From: Trematomus loennbergii | Taxonomy: Eukaryota > Chordata > Actinopteri > Perciformes > Nototheniidae | Direction of reading: 5' to 3' | NCBI GenBank assembly: GCA_012861695.1 | Contig: JAAOOA010001674.1 | Coordinates: forward strand, 39,408 to 103,407 | DNA: 64,000 nucleotides | Part shown: piece after piece, positions 46,759-59,979 of the stretch | Position numbering within the stretch: position 1 is the first letter of the stretch | How the letters are laid out: each line of letters begins with the position of its first letter | Made by a program: the position numbers and the translations under genes | Notes under the pieces: model-generated | What the model saw: only the letters and a program-made list of their open reading frames with translations | Told to the model about the DNA's origin: nothing | Database searches by the model: none

Positions 46759-49718
46759 ATGAAGACTTTGGTTGCTGCATTGGCTCTTTGCCTCCTCTAC
46801 CTGCCTGTGTACCAGGCACTCAACCCTTATCTTTGGACAAACATTGACAACAAAATTGAAGAGATGGAGGCCAGACTGACAAAGACTGAAAAAGAGTTGA
46901 TGGATCACAAGCAGATGACCGGTAAGAAAAGACAAACCTATTTTTTAGACGATTCATGATCGCATTTATCTTTCAACACAGTAGTTGGTATTTCGTATAA
47001 TGCATTACCCTTATGCTGCAGAAAATCTTGTAATGTTGAAGTATACGCAAGCAGGTGGTTTTGTTGACAATGATGTCTCTTTTTCAAGAAACACATGAGA
47101 ACAAAAAACTATCTTCTCACTTCTGCACTAAAATGTTACAAGACAAAATCTAAAACTACAGTGTAGAAGTGCGTTGTTACAAGTAAAAGTCCTGCATTCA
47201 AATTCAAATAAGTAAAAGTGTAAATTAATTAGCATCAAAATATACTTATAGAATTAATTTAGGAGGATAACCTATTTCATAATATTGTATCTATATATTT
47301 ATATAAAACTTTATATATGGCTTGTTAACTTAATTTACCCCTCGGAAAATGGGTTGTGTCATTCACGATGTGACTGAAGGAAAATTATAAAAGTATCAGC
47401 TTTATAAAAAATTAAATAACAAAAAGTAATAGGAATACATTTGGCAGAATAGCCAGTTTCAGAGAAATCTATATTATGTTGTTGGATTATAATTATTGAG
47501 GCATTCATGTGTTCATCACTTTAATGTTGTAGCTGTTTAAGGTAGAGTAATTTTGAATAAATACTGCTGGGAAGCTTAATGTATTATAAAACATCATCAT
47601 TGATTAGTTGATTGATATTTTATATCAATCATCTTAATCTGCAAAGTAACGAAAAGTGTCAAATAACCAGGCAAAGGAAAAAAGTTAAATATTTAACTCA
47701 GAAATTAAGCATAAAGTTGCATAAAATAGGAAGTACCTCAACATTGTACTAAGTAAATGTGATCTTCTACCAGTGTAAATAACATCAGACACAATCAATA
47801 TATAATCGACGCACCAATGTTTACAATCCGAAATCCAAAACATATATTGATTTCACACTAGGAACTATTCATGATTTATTGTTTTATGTCTCAATTATAA
47901 AAACACTTGTTCACAGGATTTAACAGGAGGTTGGTTTATGTAAGCACAGATCTGCAGTTTAAAGAATCCTGAAATGCTTTATTAAAGGCTGCTTGAATGG
48001 AAGCATATTGATAGGACTGTACAGCTTTTATTTTCCTCAGTTGTACTTGCCTGCCTTCTGGAGGACAGAGAGGAGACAGCATCAGTATCCAAGGAAACAT
48101 TTCAGTTTGATATCAGCATTAAGGCCTGATCAGCGTAAAGTCTTATTAAGTTAGTCATTTCTTTCACCTAGAATACAAATACCCAGCCTTATAGAAATAA
48201 TCACAAAGTGGATGCACACATATTGAATTCATTGGCCTAAGTGTATCTAGCTAAATGGAGATAATACAGTGGATGAATGTGGGGGGACTGAGAGCACCTC
48301 TGTGTGTCTGCTGTGTCCGCAGTGTACAGTGTGAGAGGCAGAGCATTTAGTCTATTTCAGTATCTGGATATGTGAGATCTTTTCTTCACTCTTCCCTCAC
48401 ACCATAGAGAGCCTGAAGACCAAACTGAAAGACACTGAGAAACAAGTAGAGGATCTGAGGGCAGATCAAGGTAAGAATATAAAGTAAATGGACACTATGT
48501 TTTCATTTATTTTAGGTAGGCCTATGGCTTGCATTGTTTTCAACTTGATGACACTTTTTAAACAAAAATGTTTTTATGTAACCTTTCAAGGTCAGCATGT
48601 GGCATTTGGAGCAACTTTAGGCCCCATTGGAGATGTTGGACCTTTCAACGCTGACATCACACTGACCTACAAGAAGGTCTTCACAAACACCGGCGCATAC
48701 AACCCTGGAACAGGTAAACTGAGCAACATGATGTGTGTTAAAGGTCCCCTATTATACTCTTTTCCAATAACATATTATAGGTCTCAGATATATACAAAAC
48801 ATGTCTCTGAAGTGTTTGGCTCGAAATACCAAACAGATCATTGTAGCATCCCATAATCCAGTTTCAGCCCTGTTTAAGAAGTGATGATTCTGGGTCTGTT
48901 ACTTTAGATGAAAATAAGGAGCCACTCCCCACGCCCCTCTGAGAGATATTTGGTTTAATAAAACACAATGGTGCACTAGGAGGACATTCAGCTATGGCGC
49001 AGTGGGCTAGTGCGTTGATTCTCAGATCAGGGGAGTTGGGAACACCATTTAGCGAAACAGTGCATGAGAAGCGAAACGGTTGCTTAAGAATGTTTTCACA
49101 AGCAACACTCCAATGGCTGATAGCTCCAGTACCGCACGAAACATGTTTTCGATGGACAGAGTGAAAATGGAACGCACACGCTATTGTTTGTTTAGATCAC
49201 GCAGTCTGTTCTTCTTCTCTGTCTTCCGGTTGTTGCCTCTTTTGAATGACGAATACACACTACCGCCGCCTGCTGGTAAGGAGAGTTATTGCCACTCACG
49301 CATGCAGTTCGTACGTGCTCGGCGGAAGTCTTTGCGGTGTGTTCCAGTGAGACACATGGCCAAGACGCAGGAGAACACGGCGACGCAACAGTCGGCGTCG
49401 GCGAGTTCTCTGGTGACTGCTTGGTGTGTCAGGGCCTTAAGGCTCAATGCACAACAGATTAACAGTAACTTTCTCTCTTTTTCATCCCCAGGTATTTTCA
49501 CTGCTCCTGTCAAAGGAGTCTATTACTTCAGCTTCTCTGGTCATACTTTTTCATCTAAACCAATGGGGCTGGGCCTGATGAAGAATGGAGAGCAGATGGT
49601 TATTGTGTACAACCATGCAGCTGGAAACCGCCATGAGACGGCAACCAACGGCTTGACTCTGCAGCTTGAAGTGGGAGACCAGGTGTACATGAAACTCTGG
49701 AAGAACACCTGGGTTTGA
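46759..49718 (+). CDS. C1q-domain protein, copy 5 (C-terminally truncated)
   Basis: Exons 46759-46921, 48408-48470, 48591-48713 and 49492-49718. Like copies 2 and 3, it has the TTT form of the T-run and stops at TGA after W-V (191 aa), losing the terminal C1q strand. The bases after the stop read GATAATAGAATACC, a fourth variant of the site. Exons 1 to 3 and the promoter are intact. It is the positional partner of copy 2 in the three-unit period. Confidence 0.75.
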
Positions 49719-51126
49719 TAATAGAATACCCACAGCACCTTCATTGGTTTTCTGTTATTCTCTCTGTAGTGGTCTGCTTTATAACCTGAAGTTAGCAAGT
49801 CTGGAATGATCTTCAAAAATTCTAGATAAAATATTTGGATCTTTAGCAGCCACTCTGTTAGTTTTCTCTCTTAGCTGATTTGGTGGTGGGACAACTTTAA
49901 TCAAACACTAAATATAGGTTAAAAGAAATCCCTATTATAAGTGTGCACATTGAAACATTAAAAACTTAGAAAAGTGTATATTCATTGAGTAAATGTTTGC
50001 TATATAAACTGTTTCTATTAATAAAGCTACACATTTAAAGCATTAAACCGCAATTTTGTTTAATTTGTAATGAGATAAAATCATCACATAGACTTAATTG
50101 TAATTAAAATGCTAAACTTAACTTACTTCAAATGTAACTTGTTCCTCTGTCAACTTCATATTATACCAATTTGACACTGCAGTGTAATTTGGAATAAACT
50201 GAAAGATGTTTATTAATTGAGGCTATCATAACATTTTTGACAATTTCATTTTTCATTTCCATCTTTATTTCGAACAGATTAAAAAAAACAAATAAAACAA
50301 AAACAAATGTGAAGAACAGAATACCGTATTGTTAGAATACAGTATTTATCAATATTCATAATAATATTTATATATTCAACAACAAATAGTCATAATAAAT
50401 CATATGTGTCTGAAAGGGAGCAGGAGGAAGCAAATGCTTATTAATTCCCACCCCTTACTTACTGCTGATCAATGATTATCCTTTAAATCATTTCTGCAAG
50501 TTATTCCTACTTACATATTTACATTTATACATACATTTACAATAATTTCTCATCTTCAATCACCTTTCTTCATTCTCAAGTGTTTTCTGTAGGCTACATC
50601 CTTTTAAACTGAATTATATTTGAGCTAGGTTTACTGCTGCCTTTGGTAGGATCAAAGACCAAATCAAAGATACATATTTTCCTTCTATCTGTAGTGCCAT
50701 TATTTTGGAGTGAGTTGACAAATGTTAGAGACAGAAGAAAAACATGAACATTTGATTTTGAACTGTGCCTGTAAAAACCCGAAAAAGGGGTACAACAGTT
50801 AGCCTAAATCTTTATCCCAAACTTTAAAAACCTGAAATAAATACAATAAATTATTACAGCTCTTAACTTCTTCCAAGGTACAAATTAAACAAAGGAGTTA
50901 AATCCGACTAATAGTTGAGCTTTAGGAAAGCAGTTTTTATTTATCTTTTCACAGATCTAGGCGATAGCTTTTTCCCTCTGTCACATTCTTTATGCTAAGC
51001 TAGCCTGCTGCTCACTAATGCTTTATATGTGTCGAAACATGCATAGGTGGTATCGATCTTGTTATCTATCACTCTCAGCAAGTAAGAGAATAAGTACACT
51101 TTTGAGCTTTAAAGTACACACTTTGG

Positions 51127-51621
51127 CAGAGGTGGAAGAAGTACTTAGATCTTGTACTTGAGTAAAAGTACCAGAGTGTAGGAATAATACACAAGTAAAA
51201 GTCCTGCATTCAAAATGTTACTCAAGTTAAAGTACAAAAGTATTAGCATAACAAATATGAAAGTACTTATTATGCAGATTGGTCCATTTCAAAATGATAT
51301 ATATTATATGTTTTGATTATACTTATTGATGCATCAATGTGTTTATCAAAGCTGGCAAAGCAGGGTAGCTTGTGAATTTACTCCAGGTGAAACTAAAGTC
51401 TTATTAAGTGTGTTTATATTTCACATTATTAATCAAAATCTTTAAAGCAATTAAAGGACATAATACATGTAGTGGAGTAAAAGTACACTATTTACCTCTG
51501 AATTGTGGAGTAGAAGTACAAAGTAGCATAACATTGAAATAGTCAAGTAAAGTACAAGTACCTCAAAATTGTACTTAAATACAGTAGTTAAGTTAATCTA
51601 CTTAGTTACATTATCCCACTG
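51127..51621. repeat. AGTAC-rich dispersed element, unit 5
   Basis: 495 bp, same ends as in unit 1. Confidence 0.6.
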
Positions 51622-53798
51622 GCGATTGGTATATTTTAATATAAATTCTAAAAGAAATTGAGCAAGTCCATTTCATTGAAGTTGACAGACAGGTGGGGTA
51701 AAATGTGTTAACCAGCGAAAGCATATTGAGTGAAAACTATAAGAAGTGGTAATGGTGTCATTGTAAGCTTATCATGATAGCAGCATGCCATCTAAAGAGT
51801 TATTTCTTGTGAAGAAGCAAGCTTTTTTCCCTTTACGGCTTCGTCAGCAGTTACAGACTATTTAACTAAAACCTCAGTCAAGCTCTATGTACAGCACACA
51901 ATGAAAGACTTACTTCCACAATTCTTCATATTTTGCTGCTGGGGTCAGACTGAGTGTGTGCATTGTCAGCTGTCACATAGGTCTGAGTTCATGTGGTTAA
52001 CAAGTAAGACACAAAAGCTCTTCAATAGTCTACATGAGAGAAGGTGTTTATGGGGGAGAAGTTCCAGCAGTGACAATATGGCATTATTTTTAGGGAAATT
52101 AGAGAATTTGTCTGAATGTGACCATTTCTGTCTCTGGATTTGCGTCCAAACAGCTCATAGAAGAACAGCCAGTGTCATATGATCCTGCTGGCCTTTTGTG
52201 TAGATAGCTCATGACAAATAGGAGCATAAACAAAAGTGTTGCCTTTATATTTGTGTTCGGTGAATTTGAATGAGGCAAGTTGCAAAGGCAATTAGTTGAG
52301 GATACAGTTTTAATGACTAATGCTGAAATATAGAAGTGTCTAGCCAGCCTTTCCTTATCTCTAATGCAAAAAGAAGATGGCTAATACAAAACAATGATTG
52401 TTTTGACAAAGGTAAATAAGGTAATAAACAAAGACACCTTTGGCCAGCTACTCTCTTATCATATTCTTGTTATCAGTTTATTTGTTATGATTCATCAGAT
52501 GATAGGAAAAACGCTTTTTATTTTCTGGTAAATTAAAGTGGCATTTCCGTCTTTGTGTGTGTTACGACCGGCTCGCAGGCCACAACAGAAGAGAGGGAGA
52601 CGCACGGCACGTGGATTTCCGTTAAGCAACGGCACATTTATTTATGCAACTCAAAAGGCGACACCGCCGTGGGGTTCTGCCAACAATGGCTGCGTTTCAC
52701 TTCGGTTAAATGGATTCCTTGCGTCCCTCACTTGCGTCGTTTCCCTGCGACTAGTCCCTCCCACCAGGGAAGCATGGAGAGACGCAAGGAAACCACGAGA
52801 AGCAGGGAAATGAGTTTTAAGAGCAATGGGACGTCCTTTCCCCCGGAGCGTCACGTGAAGCGACGTCCGTTTGTGATGACGCCGCACAGCTGATCGTCTG
52901 ACAGCAGCCAGCTCTGTCCCCGTTATTTTCACAAACACCCCCGCCTCTGTTAGTACACATTTACTGACACAAACATTTGTATCATCTGTTGTAGACCCAA
53001 ATAAATAAAATCAAATAAGAACTAATTCTCAAAAAAGATAAACGCCATTCTTAAAATGTATAAACGAATATTAGTTTGATTAATATTGATTAGAGTGCAC
53101 AATATAAATAAAAGAATTGAGAGAAGAAAAAGAGATATGTTATCTATCAAAACCCAGTTAGATTAACATTCATTGGATTGCACACTTAGTTTGTTTGTGT
53201 GGATATGTAGCAAATTAACATGTTAAATAGCACTGAATGACTGACTGAATGGAAATGACAATAAATGAAAATGTAAAACGAAAAAAGCGATCACGAAAAT
53301 GTTTCCAATAAATGAATGAAATGATTTTTGTCCACTTTGTTGTTCAGATATATCACATATTTGTAACTGAATGATGCATTCATTGAAACAAAACACTGTA
53401 TGAACTGAGGAGTGAGTCCCGTGAGTTTCATGTGTTTTCTTCACTCCGCTGGGAAACTGCTCTCATGTCAAGAAGCATCAGATCATTGCATGCGCTGCAT
53501 CGTCCAATCAGTGAGCGATACACAGTAAGGGGGCGGGGCGAGTATCTGAGGATTTCATCGAAGGATGGTCTGGTGGTTCCTCGATTATAGCTCCTCCATT
53601 ATCGCTCCTCGCTCCTCGATCCTCGGTCCTCCGGCAAAAAGAAGGCCATTGGGACGCTACTCAAGATGGCGCAGACAAATCAACTTCCGGTGAGCCGAGA
53701 CCGAGGAGCGAGGAAATGAAAAATAAGAGAAGTGAAACGCAGCTCCTGTTTATAGTGCGGAAGGACCCAGGCTGGGCGAAAAATGGAATGCAGCCAGG

Positions 53799-55021
53799 CA
53801 GGGGCGGACTGGGACTAGAATTCAGCCCTGGAAACTGACCCAGTCCGGCCACATGAAATGTGAACGGGGGGGCATCAGAAAAAAAAATACAGTACTATTA
53901 GTTATTAGAAATCAGCTGTTTATTAGGCTGCATTCATGCAGTTCAAGGGATAATTGTCATCCACTTCTTGCTCTTGCCCTGCACTTGTATGTGCCAGTTG
54001 AGCTGGTTCTTCCACCATCTCAACTCTCTGTCCCTCATCATGAACGCAGGAGGCTGGCTGTATATCTGAACTCGCGCCCTCATCATTCTCTTCATTATCT
54101 TGCACTTGTTCTGCTGATGATAGTGCTTGTAGCAGCGCAGCTGCCAAAAAGGTCTGTCAATTTGCGACATTTATATGCTTCACCTGCGAGTGACTTCACC
54201 TTTTTTTCTCTTGCCTTCTCAGCCCCACCTTTTTCTTTTCGTTTTCTCTGATTTTTATCCATGTTTTTTCATTCTCCCTGTCTGCCGCGGTCTACCCTGC
54301 TGAAAAAAACAGCGTCGACCAACTTAGCTGGTCAGGCTGGTCAACCAACCTGACCAACTGAGTTGACCAGACTGGCTGGTTTAGAGGGGTTTTGGACACT
54401 TTAGCTGGCCAGGATGGCTGGTTTAGCTGGTGCACCAGCTGAACCAGCTAAACCAGCTAAACCAGCCATCCTGGCCAGCTAAAAAAAACAGCATCCATCT
54501 ATCACCAGTTTATGTTTAATAAATAATAGTATTAAACATACCATGCTGGAAGCTTAGCAGGATTCCAGGTGACCGCATACATTGTTTAAATACTGGTATG
54601 ATTATTTAAACTAGAGAACATAAATATATTACAAAGATTCATTGTGTCATGTATTCTGGTATCTACAAAAATAAAGACATTGTATAGTGTTCATAACAGT
54701 ATTTTATAAATAGCAATAAATAGTAGTTAATATAATAAAATACACAGTAACAATACAAATAACAACCAACCTGCAAATCAACCTCAAAATAAATATATTA
54801 TCTAAAACAGGTGGATTTGATTTAAAATAAAAGTAATAAATAGAATTCAATATTTAAATGGTAACTAAAACAGTAACACTATGAGAAAAAGGCCGTCAGC
54901 GCAACTTAAATGATGACGTTAAACAATTGTTTTAAAGGGCCGGCCGGCCGGCCGTCAACGGCCCTTGAGGACCGGCCGTTCTGTGGTTCTCCAGATTCTA
55001 CAGATGGCCAGTCCGCCCCTG
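53799..55021 (-). mobile_element. hAT-family DNA transposon remnant, unit 6
   Basis: 1223 bp, duplication at 53791-53798 and 55022-55029. It shares the type C 3-nt loss with unit 3. Confidence 0.85.
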
Positions 55022-55130
55022 CAGCCAGGTATGTGAGCTTACTAAAACTTGTGCAAGAGCAAGAACATTTCCTCTTCGGGATGGTATATAAAGCATTGTT
55101 GATTTAGTACAGGTCCACCAAGACTCAAAT

Positions 55131-58100
55131 ATGAAGACTTTGGTTGCTGCATTGGCTCTTTGCCTCCTCTACCTGCCTGTGTACCAGGCACTCAACCCTT
55201 ATCTTTGGACAAACATTGACAACAAAATTGAAGAGATGGAGGCCAGACTGACAAAGACTGAAAAGAGTTGATGGATCACAAGCAGATGACCGGTAAGAAA
55301 AGACAAACCTATTTTTTAGACGATTCATGATCGCATTTATCTTTCAACACAGTAGTTGGTATTTCGTATAATGCATTACCCTTATGCTGCAGAAAATCTT
55401 GTAATGTTGAAGTATACGCAAGCAGGTGGTTTTGTTGACAATGATGTCTCTTTTTCAAGAAACACATGAGAACAAAAACTATCTTCTCACTTCTGCACTA
55501 AAATGTTACAAGACAAAATCTAAAACTACAGTGTAGAAGTGCGTTGTTACAAGTAAAAGTCCTGCATTCAAATTCAAATAAGTAAAAGTGTAAATTAATT
55601 AGCATCAAAATATACTTATAGAATTAATTTAGGAGGATAACCTATTTCATAATATTGTATCTATATATTTATATAAAACTTTATATATGGCTTGTTAACT
55701 TAATTTACCCCTCGGAAAATGGGTTGTGTCATTCACGATGTGACTGAAGGAAAATTATAAAAGTATCAGCTTTATAAAAAATTAAATAACAAAAAGTAAT
55801 AGGAATACATTTGGCAGAATAGCCAGTTTCAGAGAAATCTATATTATGTTGTTGGATTATAATTATTGAGGCATTCATGTGTTCATCACTTTAATGTTGT
55901 AGCTGTTTAAGGTAGAGTAATTTTGAATAAATACTGCTGGGAAGCTTAATGTATTATAAAACATCATCATTGATTAGTTGATTGATATTTTATATCAATC
56001 ATCTTAATCTGCAAAGTAACGAAAAGTGTCAAATAACCAGGCAAAGGAAAAAAGTTAAATATTTAACTCAGAAATTAAGCATAAAGTTGCATAAAATAGG
56101 AAGTACCTCAACATTGTACTAAGTAAATGTGATCTTCTACCAGTGTAAATAACATCAGACACAATCAATATATAATCGACGCACCAATGTTTACAATCCG
56201 AAATCCAAAACATATATTGATTTCACACTAGGAACTATTCATGATTTATTGTTTTATGTCTCAATTATAAAAACACTTGTTCACAGGATTTAACAGGAGG
56301 TTGGTTTATGTAAGCACAGATCTGCAGTTTAAAGAATCCTGAAATGCTTTATTAAAGGCTGCTTGAATGGAAGCATATTGATAGGACTGTACAGCTTTTA
56401 TTTTCCTCAGTTGTACTTGCCTGCCTTCTGGAGGACAGAGAGGAGACAGCATCAGTATCCAAGGAAACATTTCAGTTTGATATCAGCATTAAGGCCTGAT
56501 CAGCGTAAAGTCTTATTAAGTTAGTCATTTCTTTCACCTAGAATACAAATACCCAGCCTTATAGAAATAATCACAAAGTGGATGCACACATATTGAATTC
56601 ATTGGCCTAAGCGTATCTAGCTAAATGGAGATAATACAGTGGATGAATGTGGGGGGACTGAGAGCACCTCTGTGTGTCTGCTGTGTCCGCAGTGTACAGT
56701 GTGAGAGGCAGAGCATTTAGTCTATTTCAGTATCTGGATATGTGAGATCTTTTCTTCACTCTTCCCTCACACCATAGAGAGCCTGAAGACCAAACTGAAA
56801 GACACTGAGAAACAAGTAGAGGATCTGAGGGCAGATCAAGGTAAGAATATAAAGTAAATGGACACTATGTTTTCATTTATTTTAGGTAGGCCTATGGCTT
56901 GCATTGTTTTCAACTTGATGACACTTTTTAAACAAAAATGTTTTTATGTAACCTTTCAAGGTCAGCATGTGGCATTTGGAGCAACTTTAGGCCCCATTGG
57001 AGATGTTGGACCTTTCAACGCTGACATCACACTGACCTACAAGAAGGTCTTCACAAACACCGGCGCATACAACCCTGGAACAGGTAAACTGAGCAACATG
57101 ATGTGTGTTAAAGGTCCCCTATTATACTCTTTTCCAATAACATATTATAGGTCTCAGATATATACAAAACATGTCTCTGAAGTGTTTGGCTCGAAATACC
57201 AAACAGATCATTGTAGCATCCCATAATCCAGTTTCAGCCCTGTTTAAGAAGTGATGATTCTGGGTCTGTTACTTTAGATGAAAATAAGGAGCCACTCCCC
57301 ACGCCCCTCTGAGAGATATTTGGTTTAATAAAACACAATGGTGCACTAGGAGGACATTCAGCTATGGCGCAGTGGGCTAGTGCGTTGATTCTCAGATCAG
57401 GGGAGTTGGGAACACCATTTAGCGAAACAGTGCATGAGAAGCGAAACGGTTGCTTAAGAATGTTTTCACAAGCAACACTCCAATGGCTGATAGCTCCAGT
57501 ACCGCACGAAACATGTTTTCGATGACGAGAGTGAAAATGGAACGCACACGCTATTGTTTGTTTAGATCACGCAGTCTGTTCTTCTTCTCTGTCTTCCGGT
57601 TGTTGCCTCTTTTGAATGACGAATACACACTACCGCCGCCTGCTGGTAAGGAGAGTTATTGCCACTCACGCATGCAGTTCGTACGTGCTCGGCGGAAGTC
57701 TTTGCGGTGTGTTCCAGTGAGACACATGGCCAAGACGCAGGAGAACACGGCGACGCAACAGTCGGCGTCGGCGAGTTCTCTGGTGACTGCTTGGTGTGTC
57801 AGGGCCTTAAGGCTCAATGCACAACAGATTAACAGTAACTTTCTCTCTTTTTCATCCCCAGGTATTTTCACTGCTCCTGTCAAAGGAGTCTATTACTTCA
57901 GCTTCTCTGGTCATACTTTTTCATCTAAACCAATGGGGCTGGGCCTGATGAAGAATGGAGAGCAGATGGTTATTGTGTACAACCATGCAGCTGGAAACCG
58001 CCATGAGACGGCAACCAACGGCTTGACTCTGCAGCTTGAAGTGGGAGACCAGGTGTACATGAAACTCTGGAAGAACACCTGGGTTTTTGATAATGGAATA

Positions 58101-58181
58101 CCCACAGCACCTTCATTGGTTTTCTGTTATTCTCTCTGTAGTGGTCTGCTTTATAACCTGAAGTTAGCAAGTCTGGAATGA
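55131..58181 (+). pseudogene. C1q-domain gene, copy 6 (two frameshifts)
   Basis: Exons 55131-55292, 56778-56840, 56961-57083 and 57862 to 58181 in the shifted frame. Exon 1 has lost one A from the A-run of GACTGAAAAAGAG (near 55261), so translation would stop within a few codons, inside the coil region and before the C1q domain. Exon 4 keeps the full T-run but lacks one G in GATAATGGG, which replaces the final strand with an unrelated tail running to 58181. Both lesions are single-base losses in homopolymer runs, so either or both could be sequencing errors. As read, the copy is null. Confidence 0.75.
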
Positions 58182-59484
58182 TCTTCAAAAATTCTAGATA
58201 AAATATTTGGATCTGTTAGTTTTCTCTCTTAGCTGATTTGGTGGTGGGACAACTTTAATCAAACACTAAATATAGGTTAAAAGAAATCCCTATTATAAGT
58301 GTGCACATTGAAACATTAAAAACTTAGAAAAGTGTATATTCATTGAGTAAATGTTTGCTATATAAACTGTTTCTATTAATAAAGCTACACATTTAAAGCA
58401 TTAAACCGCAATTTTGTTTAATTTGTAATGAGATAAAATCATCACATAGACTTAATTGTAATTAAAATGCTAAACTTAACTTACTTCAAATGTAACTTGT
58501 TCCTCTGTCAACTTCATATTATACCAATTTGACACTGCAGTGTAATTTGGAATAAACTGAAAGATGTTTATTAATTGAGGCTATCATAACATTTTTGACA
58601 ATTTCATTTTTCATTTCCATCTTTATTTCGAACAGATTAAAAAAAACAAATAAAACAAAAACAAATGTGAAGAACAGAATACCGTATTGTTAGAATACAG
58701 TATTTATCAATATTCATAATAATATTTATATATTCAACAACAAATAGTCATAATAAATCATATGTGTCTGAAAGGGAGCAGGAGGAAGCAAATGCTTATT
58801 AATTCCCACCCCTTACTTACTGCTGATCAATGATTATCCTTTAAATCATTTCTGCAAGTTATTCCTACTTACATATTTACATTTATACATACATTTACAA
58901 TAATTTCTCATCTTCAATCACCTTTCTTCATTCTCAAGTGTTTTCTGTAGGCTACATCCTTTTAAACTGAATTATATTTGAGCTAGGTTTACTGCTGCCT
59001 TTGGTAGGATCAAAGACCAAATCAAAGATACATATTTTCCTTCTATCTGTAGTGCCATTATTTTGGAGTGAGTTGACAAATGTTAGAGACAGAAGAAAAA
59101 CATGAACATTTGATTTTGAACTGTGCCTGTAAAAACCCGAAAAAGGGGTACAACAGTTAGCCTAAATCTTTATCCCAAACTTTAAAAACCTGAAATAAAT
59201 ACAATAAATTATTACAGCTCTTAACTTCTTCCAAGGTACAAATTAAACAAAGGAGTTAAATCCGACTAATAGTTGAGCTTTAGGAAAGCAGTTTTTATTT
59301 ATCTTTTCACAGATCTAGGCGATAGCTTTTTCCCTCTGTCACATTCTTTATGCTAAGCTAGCCTGCTGCTCACTAATGCTTTATATGTGTCGAAACATGC
59401 ATAGGTGGTATCGATCTTGTTATCTATCACTCTCAGCAAGTAAGAGAATAAGTACACTTTTGAGCTTTAAAGTACACACTTTGG

Positions 59485-59979
59485 CAGAGGTGGAAGAAGT
59501 ACTTAGATCTTGTACTTGAGTAAAAGTACCAGAGTGTAGGAATAATACACAAGTAAAAGTCCTGCATTCAAAATGTTACTCAAGTTAAAGTACAAAAGTA
59601 TTAGCATAACAAATATGAAAGTACTTATTATGCAGATTGGTCCATTTCAAAATGATATATATTATATGTTTTGATTATACTTATTGATGCATCAATGTGT
59701 TTATCAAAGCTGGCAAAGCAGGGTAGCTTGTGAATTTACTCCAGGTGAAACTAAAGTCTTATTAAGTGTGTTTATATTTCACATTATTAATCAAAATCTT
59801 TAAAGCAATTAAAGGACATAATACATGTAGTGGAGTAAAAGTACACTATTTACCTCTGAATTGTGGAGTAGAAGTACAAAGTAGCATAACATTGAAATAG
59901 TCAAGTAAAGTACAAGTACCTCAAAATTGTACTTAAATACAGTAGTTAAGTTAATCTACTTAGTTACATTATCCCACTG
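59485..59979. repeat. AGTAC-rich dispersed element, unit 6
   Basis: 495 bp, same ends as in unit 1. Confidence 0.6.

Larger units (their letters stand above)
43979..52354 (+). repeat. Tandem array unit 5 (type B)
   Basis: Direct repeat, 8376 bp, very close to unit 2. It has no retrotransposon, four GGCC copies and the CCGCGGCGTC form of the type C marker. Contents: hAT element 45424-46649, C1q-like gene 46759-49718 with a premature stop, AGTAC-rich element 51127-51621. A one-base loss near 51932 merely extends a short open frame that is not considered coding. Confidence 0.95.
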
